Origin: JADJPO01 sp046330955 | GTDB taxonomy: Bacteria; Actinomycetota; Actinomycetes; Actinomycetales; Kineosporiaceae | Length of the DNA stretch: 64,000 bases | Assembly (NCBI GenBank): GCA_046330955.1 | Contig: JAXLRT010000014.1 | Location: 77,246 to 141,245, forward strand | Reading direction: 5' to 3' | Shown here: positions 23,292 to 32,827 of the stretch, piece after piece | How the letters are laid out: every line of letters begins with the position of its first letter | How positions within the stretch are numbered: the first letter of the stretch is position 1 | Notes under the pieces: model-generated | The model's input: the letters and a program-made list of their open reading frames with translations, nothing else | What the model was told of the DNA's origin: nothing | The model's database searches: none | Translations under genes and position numbers: made by a program

Positions 23292-26200
23292 ATGGATCCG
23301 GCGCTGCGGCAGCTGCTGCGTGAGGAGCCGCCGAACCGGATGATCGAGGCGATCATTCGGTTCCGGCACCCTCGGGTGAGCGTCCGCGGCGTCCGGATCG
23401 TGGCCCGCTTCGCCCGGATCGCCACCTGCCGGCTGGCCGCCGGGGCGGTGCCGCGGGTGTGGGCGCACCCCGACGTGGTCAGCCTCAAGGCGGCCCGCGC
23501 CATCGGCCCCGAGGCCCCGGTGCCAGCGGCCCTGTCACGATCGACGCCGCCGCCGGAGGAGCCATCGGCACCGCCGCGTCGTCCCCCCGGGGCGGTGCCC
23601 ACGGGCGCGGGAGTCGTTGTCGGCGTGGTGGATTGGGGGCTGGACGTCGACCATCCGAACTTCCGTCACGCCGACGGGACGACGCGGCTGCTCGCGCTGT
23701 GGGATCAACGCCGCCGCGCGAAAGGCGGCCGCGGCCGACGCTCCCCGGCGCCCTACGGCTACGGCGTCGTCCACAGCAGGCGGGACATCGATGCCGCCCT
23801 GCGCACCGCGGAACCGTTCCGCGCCTTGGACTATGACGCCTCGGACGCCGATCGGGGTGGCGGCACCCACGGCTGCCACGTCATGGACATCGCCGCGGGC
23901 AACGGCACCGTCGGACCCAGCGGCGTGGCCCCGGGGGCCGACCTGGTCTTCGTGCACCTGGCCGATCGCGGCACCGGCGGCCTGGCCACCATGGGTGATT
24001 CCGTCAGGTTGCTCGAGGCGGTCGACTTCATCGCCCGGACGGCGGGCGAACGTCCGTGGGTGATCAACCTCAGCATGGGCCGCCACGGCGGGCCGCACGA
24101 CGGCTGCACGCTGACCGAACTGGCACTGGACGAGCTGCTCTCGGCGGCGCCGGGTCGCTTCATCGCCCAGAGCGCGGGCAACTACCACCAAGCCCGCACG
24201 CATGCCGGCGGCCGGATCGGGCGGGGGGAACGGCGCACGCTGCACGTGATCGTCGACCCGGACGACCGCACCCCCAACGAACTCGAGATCTGGTACCCCG
24301 GCCAGGACGAGCTGGCCGTGAGCATCATTCCCCCGGGACAGGTTGCAGCAGAACCGGTTCCGCTCGGCAGCGACCGCGACATCACCCTCACGGCGGGGAC
24401 GTCGGATGCTCGCCCGGTCGGCCACGTCTACCACCGCGCCCACGACCCCAACAACGGCGACCACCAGATCGACGCCTTCCTCGCCGCGGATGCTCCCGCG
24501 GGAACCTGGCGGGTGGTGCTCGAGGGCCGCCGGATCATCGTGGGTCGCTACCACGCCTGGCTCGAGCGAGACGAGGCGTGCGCTCGGTGCCAGGCCCGGT
24601 TCGCGCCGGACGATGCGCTCACCGACCTCACGCTGGGCACCATCGCCAACGGCCGGCTGCCGCTGGTCGTCGCCTCGTACGACGCCCGCGATCCGCGACG
24701 GGCGCCGGCGCCGTCCAGCAGCGCCGGACCCACCCGCGACGCCCGCTGCAAGCCGGACGTCGCCGCCCCCGGGGTCGGCATCCTGGCCGCCCGCTCGGCC
24801 CCCCGCGGCTCGGCCCGCAGCCCCGGGCTGCTGGTGCGCAAGTCGGGCACCAGCATGGCCGCCCCGCACGTGACCGGTGCCGTCGCCCTCTGCCTCGAGG
24901 CCTCCGGTGGCAGTCTCGACGCCCGGCAGCTCCGCCGGCTCGTGATGGCCACCGCCGACGCCACCGAGGCGAGCGACCCCGGCCGGACCAGCGCCCAGCG
25001 CCCCCACGACCTGCCGGATGAACATCGCCTCGGTGCCGGCCGGCTGAACATCCCGGCCCTGCTGGCGGCCGTCGCCGCCCTGCCGTCCCCCTCTCGCCCC
25101 CAGGCATCCCCCGCGGAGGTCGTCGCCATGCGTCACGAACCGAGTCACCCCGAATCACCCGTCGCCGAGGACCTGCTCGGCCTCGCCTCGAACCCGGCCC
25201 ACGCCTACCGCGAGCTGCTGTATCGGCCCGGTGGTGAGGTGGCCGAACGCATCCGCGGCCGGTTCGCCGTCCTGGCCCTGCCCGGGCAGCGGCCGGCGAC
25301 CGAGATCCTGCCCGGTGACCTGCTGGTCCGGACGGCGCTGGGCCGGCTCACCGCGCCGGGCGAGTGTGCCGTCATCGCCGCTCCCGGGCTGCACCGCCGG
25401 GTCGGCAACCACCCCGAGGCGCCGTCCGGGTGGTACGCCGTGGCAGCCCCCGAACCGGAAGCGAGCCTGCGGGTGCTCGATCCCACCGGGCTGCTCCCTC
25501 CGGGCCAGCTGTTGTTGCGTCGCCGCGCGGCGGACGTCGAGGACCTCGGCGAGGACGACGGCCCCGAGCCACCGCTGTGGACCGGAACCGCGGAGCAGGA
25601 GGAGTTCCGCGCCAGGGTGCTCGCCGAGCACATCGCCCGGACCCGGGCCACACGCGGTGCGGCGCAACGGGATCTGCGCCCGGACGAGCTGGCCGACGTT
25701 CCAGGCACGTGTCGCACCCGGCGCGGCACCACGACCTGCGTGCAGACGGCGCCCGCCACCGCGGCGGCCGCCGGGCGGTTGCTCGCCGCGGCCAACGCCG
25801 ATCTGGCCACGGCCCAGCAGGCCGGGGACGCCGATGCCTTGCGCACCGTGCGACTCACGGCCACCAGCGGCTACCGCGGCAGTGACCATCAGCGCCGGCT
25901 CTGGCTGGGCTACTTCGCCAGCAAGTACTACAACCGCACCCGGGCCGCCCGGGCGCGCCTGCCCGAGGGGCCGCACTCGGACGCCGCGGTCGACTACCTG
26001 TTGCGCCGCAAGCGCGATGGTGGCTACGGCATCGGTGGGCGCATCGCCGCCCCCGGATACAGCAACCACCAGGGTGGCATCGCGATCGACCTCTGGCAGG
26101 AACGCGTCCGGGGCCAGGCGATCGGCAACGACTCGGACGACGCCACCCGCCGCCGCTGGCGCGACAGCTGGTTCCACGGCTGGTTGCGCGAGCACGCTGC

Positions 26201-27206
26201 CACGTACGGGTTCCAGCCGCTGTCGACCGAGGAGTGGCACTGGGAGTACCGGCCGGCGGCTGCCCGCCGGGCCGCCGGTACCGCGGGTGCCACCACGGCG
26301 GCAGCGGCCGAGACCGGTGAGTATCTCGGCGGACGCCTGTCGACCTATCGCTCGCCGGCGCTCGGCCAACCGGTCGCCGTCTTCGTCCCGAAGGCCGCTC
26401 TCGGGCGCGCCGAGGTCGACGTCCTGGTGTTCGCCCACGGCCTGCTGGGCGGCTGCCCCCGGTTGCGGGAGCTGCCGTCGGGGTTCGTCACCGAGGCGCC
26501 GTTCCGCCTGGGCCGCGTCGTGGACGCCGCCGCGCGGCCGATGGTGCTCGTCGTCCCGCTGCTCGACTGGTCCGCTCCGGGTGGGGAGGCCGCCTTCGGA
26601 CCCGGGCATGCCCGCTGGCACCGGTTGGGCCACCCGGCGGTGCTCGATGCCGTCGTCACCGAGGCCCTCGCCGAGGCCGGCCGGGTACAGCAGCGCCCCG
26701 GCCCGGCGGTACGCGAGCTGGCGCTCGCGGCGCACTCGCGGGCCTACGACGTGCTGGAGCCCTTGGCCGCCCATCGATCCGACCCGACCGTCCAGCAGGG
26801 TGCCCTGGGCCGGCTGGGCCACATCTGGGCGTTCGACACCACCTACGCCGGCAACGTTCCCGCCTGGATCGACTGGCTGGCAACCGATCCCGAGCTGCGG
26901 ATGCACGTCTTCTACCGGGCCGACTATCGCCCGGGTCGCAACACCGGGACCATCGGCGACCGGTTCGCGGCGCGTCAGGGCGGGCGGCTCACCGTCACCC
27001 GGGCCACGGAGGGCCACTGTGCGGTGCCGGCCACCCGGTTGGCCCAGGTGCTCGGCGTCACCGGGGCGGGATCGTCCGGGGCGGGATCGTCCGGGGCGGG
27101 AGCGTCGGGCTCGGACGCGACGGAGTTCGAGGACGCCGACGCCCTCGATCCGGATCTCAGCGCCGTGGCCGGCCTGGACGACGCGACCTGGGGAGGGCCG
27201 CAGTGA
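23292..27206 (+). CDS. Giant fusion: subtilisin-like protease + M15/VanY peptidase + alpha/beta-hydrolase-like domain
   Basis: 1304 residues. Residues 1-70 resemble an inhibitor-like pro-segment. The S8 domain has Asp114 (VVDWGLDVDH), His196 (THGCHVMDIAAG), RFIAQSAGN and the Ser loop KSGTSMAAPHVTG at about 520. A linker domain (RFAVLALPGQRP, PGDLLVRTALGR) leads to an M15/VanY module at about 830-1000: SGYRGSDHQRRLWLGYF, metal-binding SNHQGGIAIDL and EEWHWEYRP. The C-terminal 290 residues look like an alpha/beta hydrolase: VLVFAHGLLGGC, the nucleophile elbow LAAHSRAY, WAFDTTY, EGHCAVP. A Gly-Ser repeat tail ends the protein. It lacks a Sec signal although all three activities suit targets outside the cell. 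Domain calls are strong; joint function is inference. Confidence 0.88.
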   Translation: MDPALRQLLREEPPNRMIEAIIRFRHPRVSVRGVRIVARFARIATCRLAAGAVPRVWAHPDVVSLKAARAIGPEAPVPAALSRSTPPPEEPSAPPRRPPGAVPTGAGVVVGVVDWGLDVDHPNFRHADGTTRLLALWDQRRRAKGGRGRRSPAPYGYGVVHSRRDIDAALRTAEPFRALDYDASDADRGGGTHGCHVMDIAAGNGTVGPSGVAPGADLVFVHLADRGTGGLATMGDSVRLLEAVDFIARTAGERPWVINLSMGRHGGPHDGCTLTELALDELLSAAPGRFIAQSAGNYHQARTHAGGRIGRGERRTLHVIVDPDDRTPNELEIWYPGQDELAVSIIPPGQVAAEPVPLGSDRDITLTAGTSDARPVGHVYHRAHDPNNGDHQIDAFLAADAPAGTWRVVLEGRRIIVGRYHAWLERDEACARCQARFAPDDALTDLTLGTIANGRLPLVVASYDARDPRRAPAPSSSAGPTRDARCKPDVAAPGVGILAARSAPRGSARSPGLLVRKSGTSMAAPHVTGAVALCLEASGGSLDARQLRRLVMATADATEASDPGRTSAQRPHDLPDEHRLGAGRLNIPALLAAVAALPSPSRPQASPAEVVAMRHEPSHPESPVAEDLLGLASNPAHAYRELLYRPGGEVAERIRGRFAVLALPGQRPATEILPGDLLVRTALGRLTAPGECAVIAAPGLHRRVGNHPEAPSGWYAVAAPEPEASLRVLDPTGLLPPGQLLLRRRAADVEDLGEDDGPEPPLWTGTAEQEEFRARVLAEHIARTRATRGAAQRDLRPDELADVPGTCRTRRGTTTCVQTAPATAAAAGRLLAAANADLATAQQAGDADALRTVRLTATSGYRGSDHQRRLWLGYFASKYYNRTRAARARLPEGPHSDAAVDYLLRRKRDGGYGIGGRIAAPGYSNHQGGIAIDLWQERVRGQAIGNDSDDATRRRWRDSWFHGWLREHAATYGFQPLSTEEWHWEYRPAAARRAAGTAGATTAAAAETGEYLGGRLSTYRSPALGQPVAVFVPKAALGRAEVDVLVFAHGLLGGCPRLRELPSGFVTEAPFRLGRVVDAAARPMVLVVPLLDWSAPGGEAAFGPGHARWHRLGHPAVLDAVVTEALAEAGRVQQRPGPAVRELALAAHSRAYDVLEPLAAHRSDPTVQQGALGRLGHIWAFDTTYAGNVPAWIDWLATDPELRMHVFYRADYRPGRNTGTIGDRFAARQGGRLTVTRATEGHCAVPATRLAQVLGVTGAGSSGAGSSGAGASGSDATEFEDADALDPDLSAVAGLDDATWGGPQ

Positions 27207-28834
27207 TGGCCGAACTCGTCGCCCCTCCCCCGCCCGCCCCGACTTCCCCGGCGGCTCCGGCGCCCCGGCGGCGCGTGGCGCCGTCCGCCGCCTGTCTGCA
27301 ACGCGCCCGCACCCTGAAGGTCGCGGTGGTCGGTGGGGGGATGGCCGGGCTGGCGGCCGCCCGCCAACTCGCCGACTGGGGCGCCTCGGTCACGGTGTAC
27401 GAAGCCCGATCCCAGGTCGGCGGCCGGGTGCTGAGCGATTCCCGGTTCGCCAAGGGCCGGGTGGTCGAGTTCGGTGCCGAGCTCGTCGGGTCGATCCACA
27501 CCCGCTGGTGCGCGATGGCCGTCGAGTACGGCATCGCCCTGATCAACCGCATGGACGGCGACTTCTACCACGGCGTGCAGCTCGACCAGCGGGTCATCCT
27601 CGACCGGCTGCTCACGCCGGACGAGGCGGCCCAGGTGCAGCAGCGACTGGACGCCGTGCTGAAGCGGATCGCCGAGTTCGCCCGGGACACCATCCCCGCC
27701 GGGTTCGAGAGTCACCCCTGGGACCTGGGGCGGTTACGTGCCCTGGATCTGAAGTCGGTGGCCGAGGTGCTCGAGAAGGACTTCGGCATCTCGCGGAGCG
27801 ACCGGCTGTGGCTCGCCCTCGAACTGTTCCTGGTGAACAACAACGTGGCCCGGCTCGAGCAGATGAGCTATCTGGCCCTGCTGTGCCTGGTGCGCGGCGG
27901 GCAGACCAGCACCCGGCCCGACGGCCGGCGCGCGACCATCGCCAAAGACCCCCTGTTGGGATATTGGAACGAGCTCGAGATCTACCGCTGCGCCGACGGG
28001 TGCCAACGCCTGTCGCTCGCCCTGGCGGCAGATGTCCACGCGCGCAAGGGATGTCGCGTCGTCCGGAACCTGGGCGTGCGCCGGATCGACCTGCCGCGCA
28101 GCGGGGGTGGCGTGATGGTGACCGCTCGCAGCACCAAGAACACCCGGTTCGACGAGTGGTTGCGCGAGAAGATCCCGGGCAACCCGCTGATGGACACCCG
28201 CCGCTACGACTACGTGATCCTCGCCGTGCCGCCGACCGTGTGGGGCGACATCGAGATCGTCCCGTTCCACCCCAAGGACGTGATCGGGCAGCTGGGTTCC
28301 GGGCCGGCCGTGAAGTTCTTCAGCCGCCTCGGCCGCCGGTTCTGGATCGAGCAGGGCTGGGCGCCGCTGGGGGGCTCGCTCGACATCGGGCAGGTGTGGG
28401 AGGGCACCGACAACCAGATGCAGGTCGGCGACCAGCCCATCGTGCTCAACGTGTTCACCGGCGCCCGCACCCCCACCGAGAGCCAGTACATCGACGGCCT
28501 GGCGCGGCTCTACCCGCCCACCCCGGGTCGCGCCCGGTCGGGGTACCGGGCGAACCTGAAGGCCACGAAGGTGGTCGACTGGTCACGCCAACCGTTCATC
28601 CGCACCGGGTACTCCTCACCGCGGGTCGGCCAGGTGTTCACCATCGGCAAGGAACTCAACGAACCCTTCGGCGGCCGGCTGTTCTTCGCCGGGGAGCACA
28701 CCCAGCTCGACCACTTCGGCTACATGGAGGGAGCCATCCGCTCCGGGGAACGCGCCGCCCGGCAGCTGCTGGAGCAGTCGTGCCGCTCCCTGGAGCAGGA
28801 CGGCGAACCCCGTGTGGCCTCACGGATCGCCTGA
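27206..28834 (+). CDS. FAD-dependent amine oxidase-like protein
   Basis: 542 residues from ATG 27206 (a GTG at 27203 is an alternative; both touch the previous stop). After a Pro/Ala-rich head comes the dinucleotide fold VAVVGGGMAGLAAARQL, then YEARSQVGGRVLSD, VVEFGAELVGSIHTRW, and the C-terminal FAD contact RLFFAGEHTQ with FGYMEGAIRSGERAARQLL. This is the flavin monoamine oxidase / L-amino-acid oxidase superfamily. It would oxidise an amine or amino acid and release H2O2 and ammonia. In this block it might use amino acids freed by the peptidases or act as a peroxide-generating toxin; both are inference. Confidence 0.87.
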   Translation: MAELVAPPPPAPTSPAAPAPRRRVAPSAACLQRARTLKVAVVGGGMAGLAAARQLADWGASVTVYEARSQVGGRVLSDSRFAKGRVVEFGAELVGSIHTRWCAMAVEYGIALINRMDGDFYHGVQLDQRVILDRLLTPDEAAQVQQRLDAVLKRIAEFARDTIPAGFESHPWDLGRLRALDLKSVAEVLEKDFGISRSDRLWLALELFLVNNNVARLEQMSYLALLCLVRGGQTSTRPDGRRATIAKDPLLGYWNELEIYRCADGCQRLSLALAADVHARKGCRVVRNLGVRRIDLPRSGGGVMVTARSTKNTRFDEWLREKIPGNPLMDTRRYDYVILAVPPTVWGDIEIVPFHPKDVIGQLGSGPAVKFFSRLGRRFWIEQGWAPLGGSLDIGQVWEGTDNQMQVGDQPIVLNVFTGARTPTESQYIDGLARLYPPTPGRARSGYRANLKATKVVDWSRQPFIRTGYSSPRVGQVFTIGKELNEPFGGRLFFAGEHTQLDHFGYMEGAIRSGERAARQLLEQSCRSLEQDGEPRVASRIA

Positions 28835-28842
28835 GGCCGGGC

Positions 28843-29889
28843 ATGGCCACCCTCCATGCGCAGGTCCGGCAGGCCGTGATCGCCGAACAGCCCGACCTGC
28901 TCGACCATGCCGAACACTGCTCGGCGGACGGCGACATGCTGGCCACGATCGGCCGCGGCCCGGGTCATCAGGTCCGGATCCACCCGGTGGACGACCCCAG
29001 CCGGCTGGCGCTGTACACCGTGAGTCAACTGCGCGACGAGACGCCGCCACACATCGTCCGCATGGGTGCGGGAGGCCGGCACCGGCTGGTGCCACCAGGC
29101 ACCGGAGGCACCGGGAACGACACCGAGATCGATACCGGGATCGACACCAGGCTCGCGGTGGTGGTCGACTCCGTGGTGCCCCGGCGCGGGTTGAGTGACG
29201 CGGACGCCGCCCGGCTGGGTGAGTTCGTCGAACGGCTGGACGACGACGGCCGGCATCGTGGGCTGATCGCGATCGCCCCGCACGGCGGTGACATCGAGCC
29301 GTACACCGACACCCAGGCCGAACGCGTCGCGGCGAGGCTGGCACGTTTCGGCGTGAGCGTCTGGCGCTGCCGGGGATTCGACCTGCACGACCAGAGCGCC
29401 GGGCAGCGCTTCCACATCACCTCGACCGACCTGCACGAGGCGAGCTTCCCCGGGCTGCAGGCCGTGATCGACCGCGGGTTCCGGTATGCCGTGGCGTTCC
29501 ACGGGTTTCGGGGGGTGGGCGTGCTGGTCGGTGGCGGGGCGCCCTTCCGGCTCAAGGCCGAGATCGCCTCGGCCCTCGAGCAGGCGCTGGCCGGGGCGGG
29601 TCTACCAGTGCGCATCGCCGGGCCGGACGACGTCCTCGGGGGCGACAGCCCGCGCAACATCGTCAACCGGCTCACCGTGGCCGGGCGCGGCGGGATTCAC
29701 CTGGAGCAGAGCCTGATCGCGCGCACCGAACATGCGGCTGCCATCGCCGATGCCGTCGCGCAGGTGTTCGTCGGCCGGCTCGAACACCTCCGGCACCCGC
29801 CCGGGTGGCTCCGGACGGCGCGGAGCGTCTGCGGAGTCGTCCGCCGGTTCGCCCGCCGCAGGCGACCTCACCCGTTCTCGGGTCGATAG
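28843..29889 (+). CDS. Poly-gamma-glutamate hydrolase-like (YjqB/DUF867) protein
   Basis: 348 residues from ATG 28843, 8 bases after the oxidase stop. The C-terminal part is a zinc-dependent PGA-hydrolase fold: LIAIAPHGGDIEPYTDTQAE (metal His/Glu), VSVWRCRGFD, FHITSTDLHEASFPGL, YAVAFHGFRG (metal His), NRLTVAGRGGIHLEQS. Members cleave gamma-linked polyglutamate or related amide polymers. The N-terminal 100 residues (VRQAVIAEQPDLLDHAEHCS, LALYTVSQLRDETPPHIVRM) are extra. It is the last gene of the block and overlaps the convergent TPR gene by 22 bases. It adds a capsule-degrading activity to the protease/peptidoglycan set. Confidence 0.85.
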   Translation: MATLHAQVRQAVIAEQPDLLDHAEHCSADGDMLATIGRGPGHQVRIHPVDDPSRLALYTVSQLRDETPPHIVRMGAGGRHRLVPPGTGGTGNDTEIDTGIDTRLAVVVDSVVPRRGLSDADAARLGEFVERLDDDGRHRGLIAIAPHGGDIEPYTDTQAERVAARLARFGVSVWRCRGFDLHDQSAGQRFHITSTDLHEASFPGLQAVIDRGFRYAVAFHGFRGVGVLVGGGAPFRLKAEIASALEQALAGAGLPVRIAGPDDVLGGDSPRNIVNRLTVAGRGGIHLEQSLIARTEHAAAIADAVAQVFVGRLEHLRHPPGWLRTARSVCGVVRRFARRRRPHPFSGR

Positions 29890-31811
29890 CAGCAGCGCGA
29901 ACCCGTTTCGATGCAGGCCCCCAGTTCGGCGCCGAGGTCGGCATCGACGGCCGCGATGCGGGCCAGGGCGCGGCGGAGCGCCTTGCCCACCGCGATCCGG
30001 GCACGCTCCCCCTCGTCGGCGAAGTGCCGCGGCCGACCACCCAGACCGGTGACGGTGTCCACCTCCCGAGCGATCCAGCGGGCCTCGGCCTGCAACCGCT
30101 CGGCCTCGTCATCGCGGCCCGCGGCCCGGGCTCGCTCGACCTGCTCGGCGATCTGACGCAGCCGCGCGCGGTACCGGCGCAGCGTCTCGTCGTCCGCGAT
30201 GCGTTGGGGCGCACCGGCCGGCGCGCTACCGGCGTGGTGGGTCTCGGCGAGGTCAACGGCCGGGATGTCGACCCCGGGGTTGGCGACCAGCTGTGCGAGA
30301 TGGTGCAGGCCGACCATGTCCTCGACCACGGCGGCCCGTCCCCGCAGCTCGACCCGCCACCGCCGCCCGCTCTGAATGCACACGGCGCCAACGGGAGTGA
30401 CCTGCCGATGCCGCTCCACCACGGCCGGCAGGCGCATGCCGAGCTCGGCGGCCTCGGCGGCCGCCTCGGCCCGCATCCGGGTGGCCTCCCGGGCATCACC
30501 CGGCCGCCCACGGCGGCCCAGTGCCTGGGCCAGCCGATGCCGCGACAGGGTGACTGCCGGCCAGTGCCCCAGGGCCGCGTTGTGAACCACCGCGGCCTCG
30601 AGGTGCTCGACGGCGCGATCGATCTCACCCATCGCCAGGCAGGCGAGCCCCAGGGGTTGTCGGGCCGAGCCGAGGCAGGACACCGCCAGGCTGGCCATCA
30701 CGGGCAGGTGTCCGAACGGGGCCAGCAAGTCGTGAGCGCGCCGCAGGCTCGCCGCGTCGTCCAGCAACACCGCCGCCTCGATCACCGCGGTCATCGCTGC
30801 CAACCACGAACTGGACGGCGGCAGCTCACCCAGGTCGCGGCCCACGATGCGGGCCACGGCGCCCCGCGCCTGCCGGGTCTGGCCGGCGGCGGCGCAGACG
30901 ACGGCCTGGGCCGCGATGAAGGAGTGGTCGACCACGCTCAGGGTGGGCGAGTTGACCACCGTCGCCACGGTGTCGACCAGCTCGCCGACCCGGCCCTGGA
31001 ACCACCGCACGGTGAGCAATTGGGCCGCGTACCAACCCATCCAGTCGGTGTCGCCGGCCGCGGCCCCGGCACGCGCGCAGTTCTCGGCGAGCGCCTCGGC
31101 CTCGACCAGCCGACCGGCGCGCACGGTGAGCATCACCCGCATCGAATCGGCCACGAACGAGGCGGCGGCGTGGCGGGCCACCGCGGGGTGGTCCCGCAGG
31201 TCGGCGAAGGCGCGTTCGGCCTGACGATCCCCGGCCAGGAAGAGGTCGACGGTGCGCCACAGCAGGGCCATCACGGTGTCACCGGAGCGTCCGGTGGTGC
31301 TGGCGACCCGCAACAGCTCCTCGGCCAGCGCCTGCCGCCGGACGCCGTCCGCCGGACCGAGCAGGCAGTGATGGGTCAGGCTCAGCGCCTCCGCCAGCGC
31401 GATCGGATCCTGCAGGGCGCGGGCCTGGTCGAGCAGGGCCGGCACCTGGTCGCAACGCCCGGTTCGGTAGTCCGCCTCGGCGGCGAGCCGGACCTGCAGC
31501 CGCAGGGTGAGGGCGGCGTCCAGGTTCGGCTGGGCCAGCGCCGCCCGCTGGCACGCCTCGACCGTGGCCGCCTCCGCCGGGGCGCGGCGCTCGTGCACCC
31601 AGATGCCGCCCATCCCAAGTGCGGCGCGGGCCAGGGCACCGGCGTCCCGGGACTGCTCGGCGGCGGCGTGGGCCGCCGCGAAGGCACGACGCGAGGCCAC
31701 CAGGTCGCCCGAGCCGTGCAGCGCCAGCTCACCCGCGCGCAGGGACTCCTCGGCCGAGGGGTCGGCGGGATGCTCGGGCGCCGTGGCTGTCCTGGTCGCA
31801 GTACGCGGCAT
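29868..31811 (-). CDS. TPR protein with C-terminal regulator domain, ATPase lost
   Basis: 647 residues of tandem TPR-like helical repeats (e.g. ALGMGGIWVHERRAPAEAAT, AQALGRRGRPGDAREATRM). The C-terminal 190 residues match the tail of large actinobacterial AAA/LuxR-like regulators: VGLHHLAQLVANPGVDIPAV, AGRDDEAERLQAEARWIARE, GERARIAVGKALRRALARI, and IETGSRCCYRP. Those proteins usually begin with an ATPase and carry a DNA-binding domain; neither is present here. It may be a stand-alone sensor/scaffold that arose by loss of the ATPase. It is convergent with the hydrolase gene of the six-gene block. Confidence 0.75.
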   Translation of the reverse strand: MPRTATRTATAPEHPADPSAEESLRAGELALHGSGDLVASRRAFAAAHAAAEQSRDAGALARAALGMGGIWVHERRAPAEAATVEACQRAALAQPNLDAALTLRLQVRLAAEADYRTGRCDQVPALLDQARALQDPIALAEALSLTHHCLLGPADGVRRQALAEELLRVASTTGRSGDTVMALLWRTVDLFLAGDRQAERAFADLRDHPAVARHAAASFVADSMRVMLTVRAGRLVEAEALAENCARAGAAAGDTDWMGWYAAQLLTVRWFQGRVGELVDTVATVVNSPTLSVVDHSFIAAQAVVCAAAGQTRQARGAVARIVGRDLGELPPSSSWLAAMTAVIEAAVLLDDAASLRRAHDLLAPFGHLPVMASLAVSCLGSARQPLGLACLAMGEIDRAVEHLEAAVVHNAALGHWPAVTLSRHRLAQALGRRGRPGDAREATRMRAEAAAEAAELGMRLPAVVERHRQVTPVGAVCIQSGRRWRVELRGRAAVVEDMVGLHHLAQLVANPGVDIPAVDLAETHHAGSAPAGAPQRIADDETLRRYRARLRQIAEQVERARAAGRDDEAERLQAEARWIAREVDTVTGLGGRPRHFADEGERARIAVGKALRRALARIAAVDADLGAELGACIETGSRCCYRPENG

Positions 31812-31891
31812 ACCCGTTAGTGAGGGCCGTCACCTGCCGCCTGATACACCGATGCGGTGACACCCACCGACTGATGCAGCGAGGGTGGGCA

Positions 31892-32827
31892 TCAGACCTT
31901 GATGGTGTCGCGGCCCTTCAGCTGCAGCATCTGGCGGGCCTCGTCGGGCGTGGCGATCTCGTGCCCCAGCTCGGTGAGCACGCGCGCGACCTTGGTGACC
32001 TGTTCGGCGTTGTTCTTCGCGAGTTCGCCGCGACCGAGGTAGAGGTTGTCCTCGAGGCCGACCCGCACGCTGCCACCCATCAACGCGGACGCCATGGCGA
32101 AGGTCATCTGGTGCTTCCCGGCACCGAAGGCGGAGAGGTAGTAGTCGTCGCCGAACAGCTTGTCGGCGATGGAGACCATGTGGGCGAGGTTGTCGACGTC
32201 CGGCCCGATGGCGCCCAGGATGCCGAAGATCGCCTGGATGAAGAAGGGCGGCTGCGCCAGTCCCTTGTCGACGACGTGAGCCAGGTTGTAGAGGTGGCCG
32301 ACGTCGTAGCACTCGAACTCGAACCGGATACCGCGCTCCTGGCCGAGGGTGCGCAGCGTGGTCTCGATCTGGCTGAACGAGTTGGCGAAGATGAAACCGA
32401 CGCTGCCCTCGACGTACTCCCGCTCCCACTCGTGTTTCCAGCTGGGCACGCGGTCGGCCGCGGCGGAGAAGTTGAAGTTGATCGACCCCATGTTGAGCGA
32501 GGCCAGCTCGGGCTCGAAGACGGTCGCCGCCCGCAGCCGGTCCTCGGTCGACATGGTCAGCGAGCCGCCGGTGGTGATGTTGATGACGGCGTCGGTCTCG
32601 TGCGCCAGTACGGAGACGAACGGCCGGTACACCTCGGGGTCGGGGCTGGGCCGACCGTCCTGTGAGTCGCGCGCGTGCAGGTGCAGGATCGCCGCCCCGG
32701 CCTCGACCGCCGCCTTGCCGTGCTCGATCATCTCGTCCGCGGTGACCGGCAGGGCCGGCGACATGGACGGCGTGTGGATCCCGCCGGTGAGGGCGCAGGA
32801 GATGATCGCCTTCTTGGACTGCTTCAT
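31892..32827 (-). CDS. BKACE-family beta-keto acid cleavage enzyme
   Basis: 311 residues from ATG 32827 (MKQSKKAIISCALTGGIHTP). Characteristic stretches are SCALTGGIHTPSMSPALPVT, AILHLHARDSQDGRP, INITTGGSLTM, ELASLNMGSINF, FECYDVGHLYNLAHVV and VRVGLEDNLYLGRGELA, with the metal-binding His pair in HLHAR and a Glu at EFECYD. Members condense a beta-keto acid with acetyl-CoA to give acetoacetate and a CoA ester (the founder Kce acts in lysine fermentation); most family substrates differ. The gene appears monocistronic. The longer frame upstream of the Met is not homologous. Confidence 0.92.
   Translation of the reverse strand: MKQSKKAIISCALTGGIHTPSMSPALPVTADEMIEHGKAAVEAGAAILHLHARDSQDGRPSPDPEVYRPFVSVLAHETDAVINITTGGSLTMSTEDRLRAATVFEPELASLNMGSINFNFSAAADRVPSWKHEWEREYVEGSVGFIFANSFSQIETTLRTLGQERGIRFEFECYDVGHLYNLAHVVDKGLAQPPFFIQAIFGILGAIGPDVDNLAHMVSIADKLFGDDYYLSAFGAGKHQMTFAMASALMGGSVRVGLEDNLYLGRGELAKNNAEQVTKVARVLTELGHEIATPDEARQMLQLKGRDTIKV

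Noticed and set aside
25231..28842. Long frame upstream of the PGA-hydrolase Met
   Set aside because: Only the part from 28843 has homology and normal composition; the rest overlaps the fusion and oxidase genes in another frame (Arg/Pro/Ser-rich).
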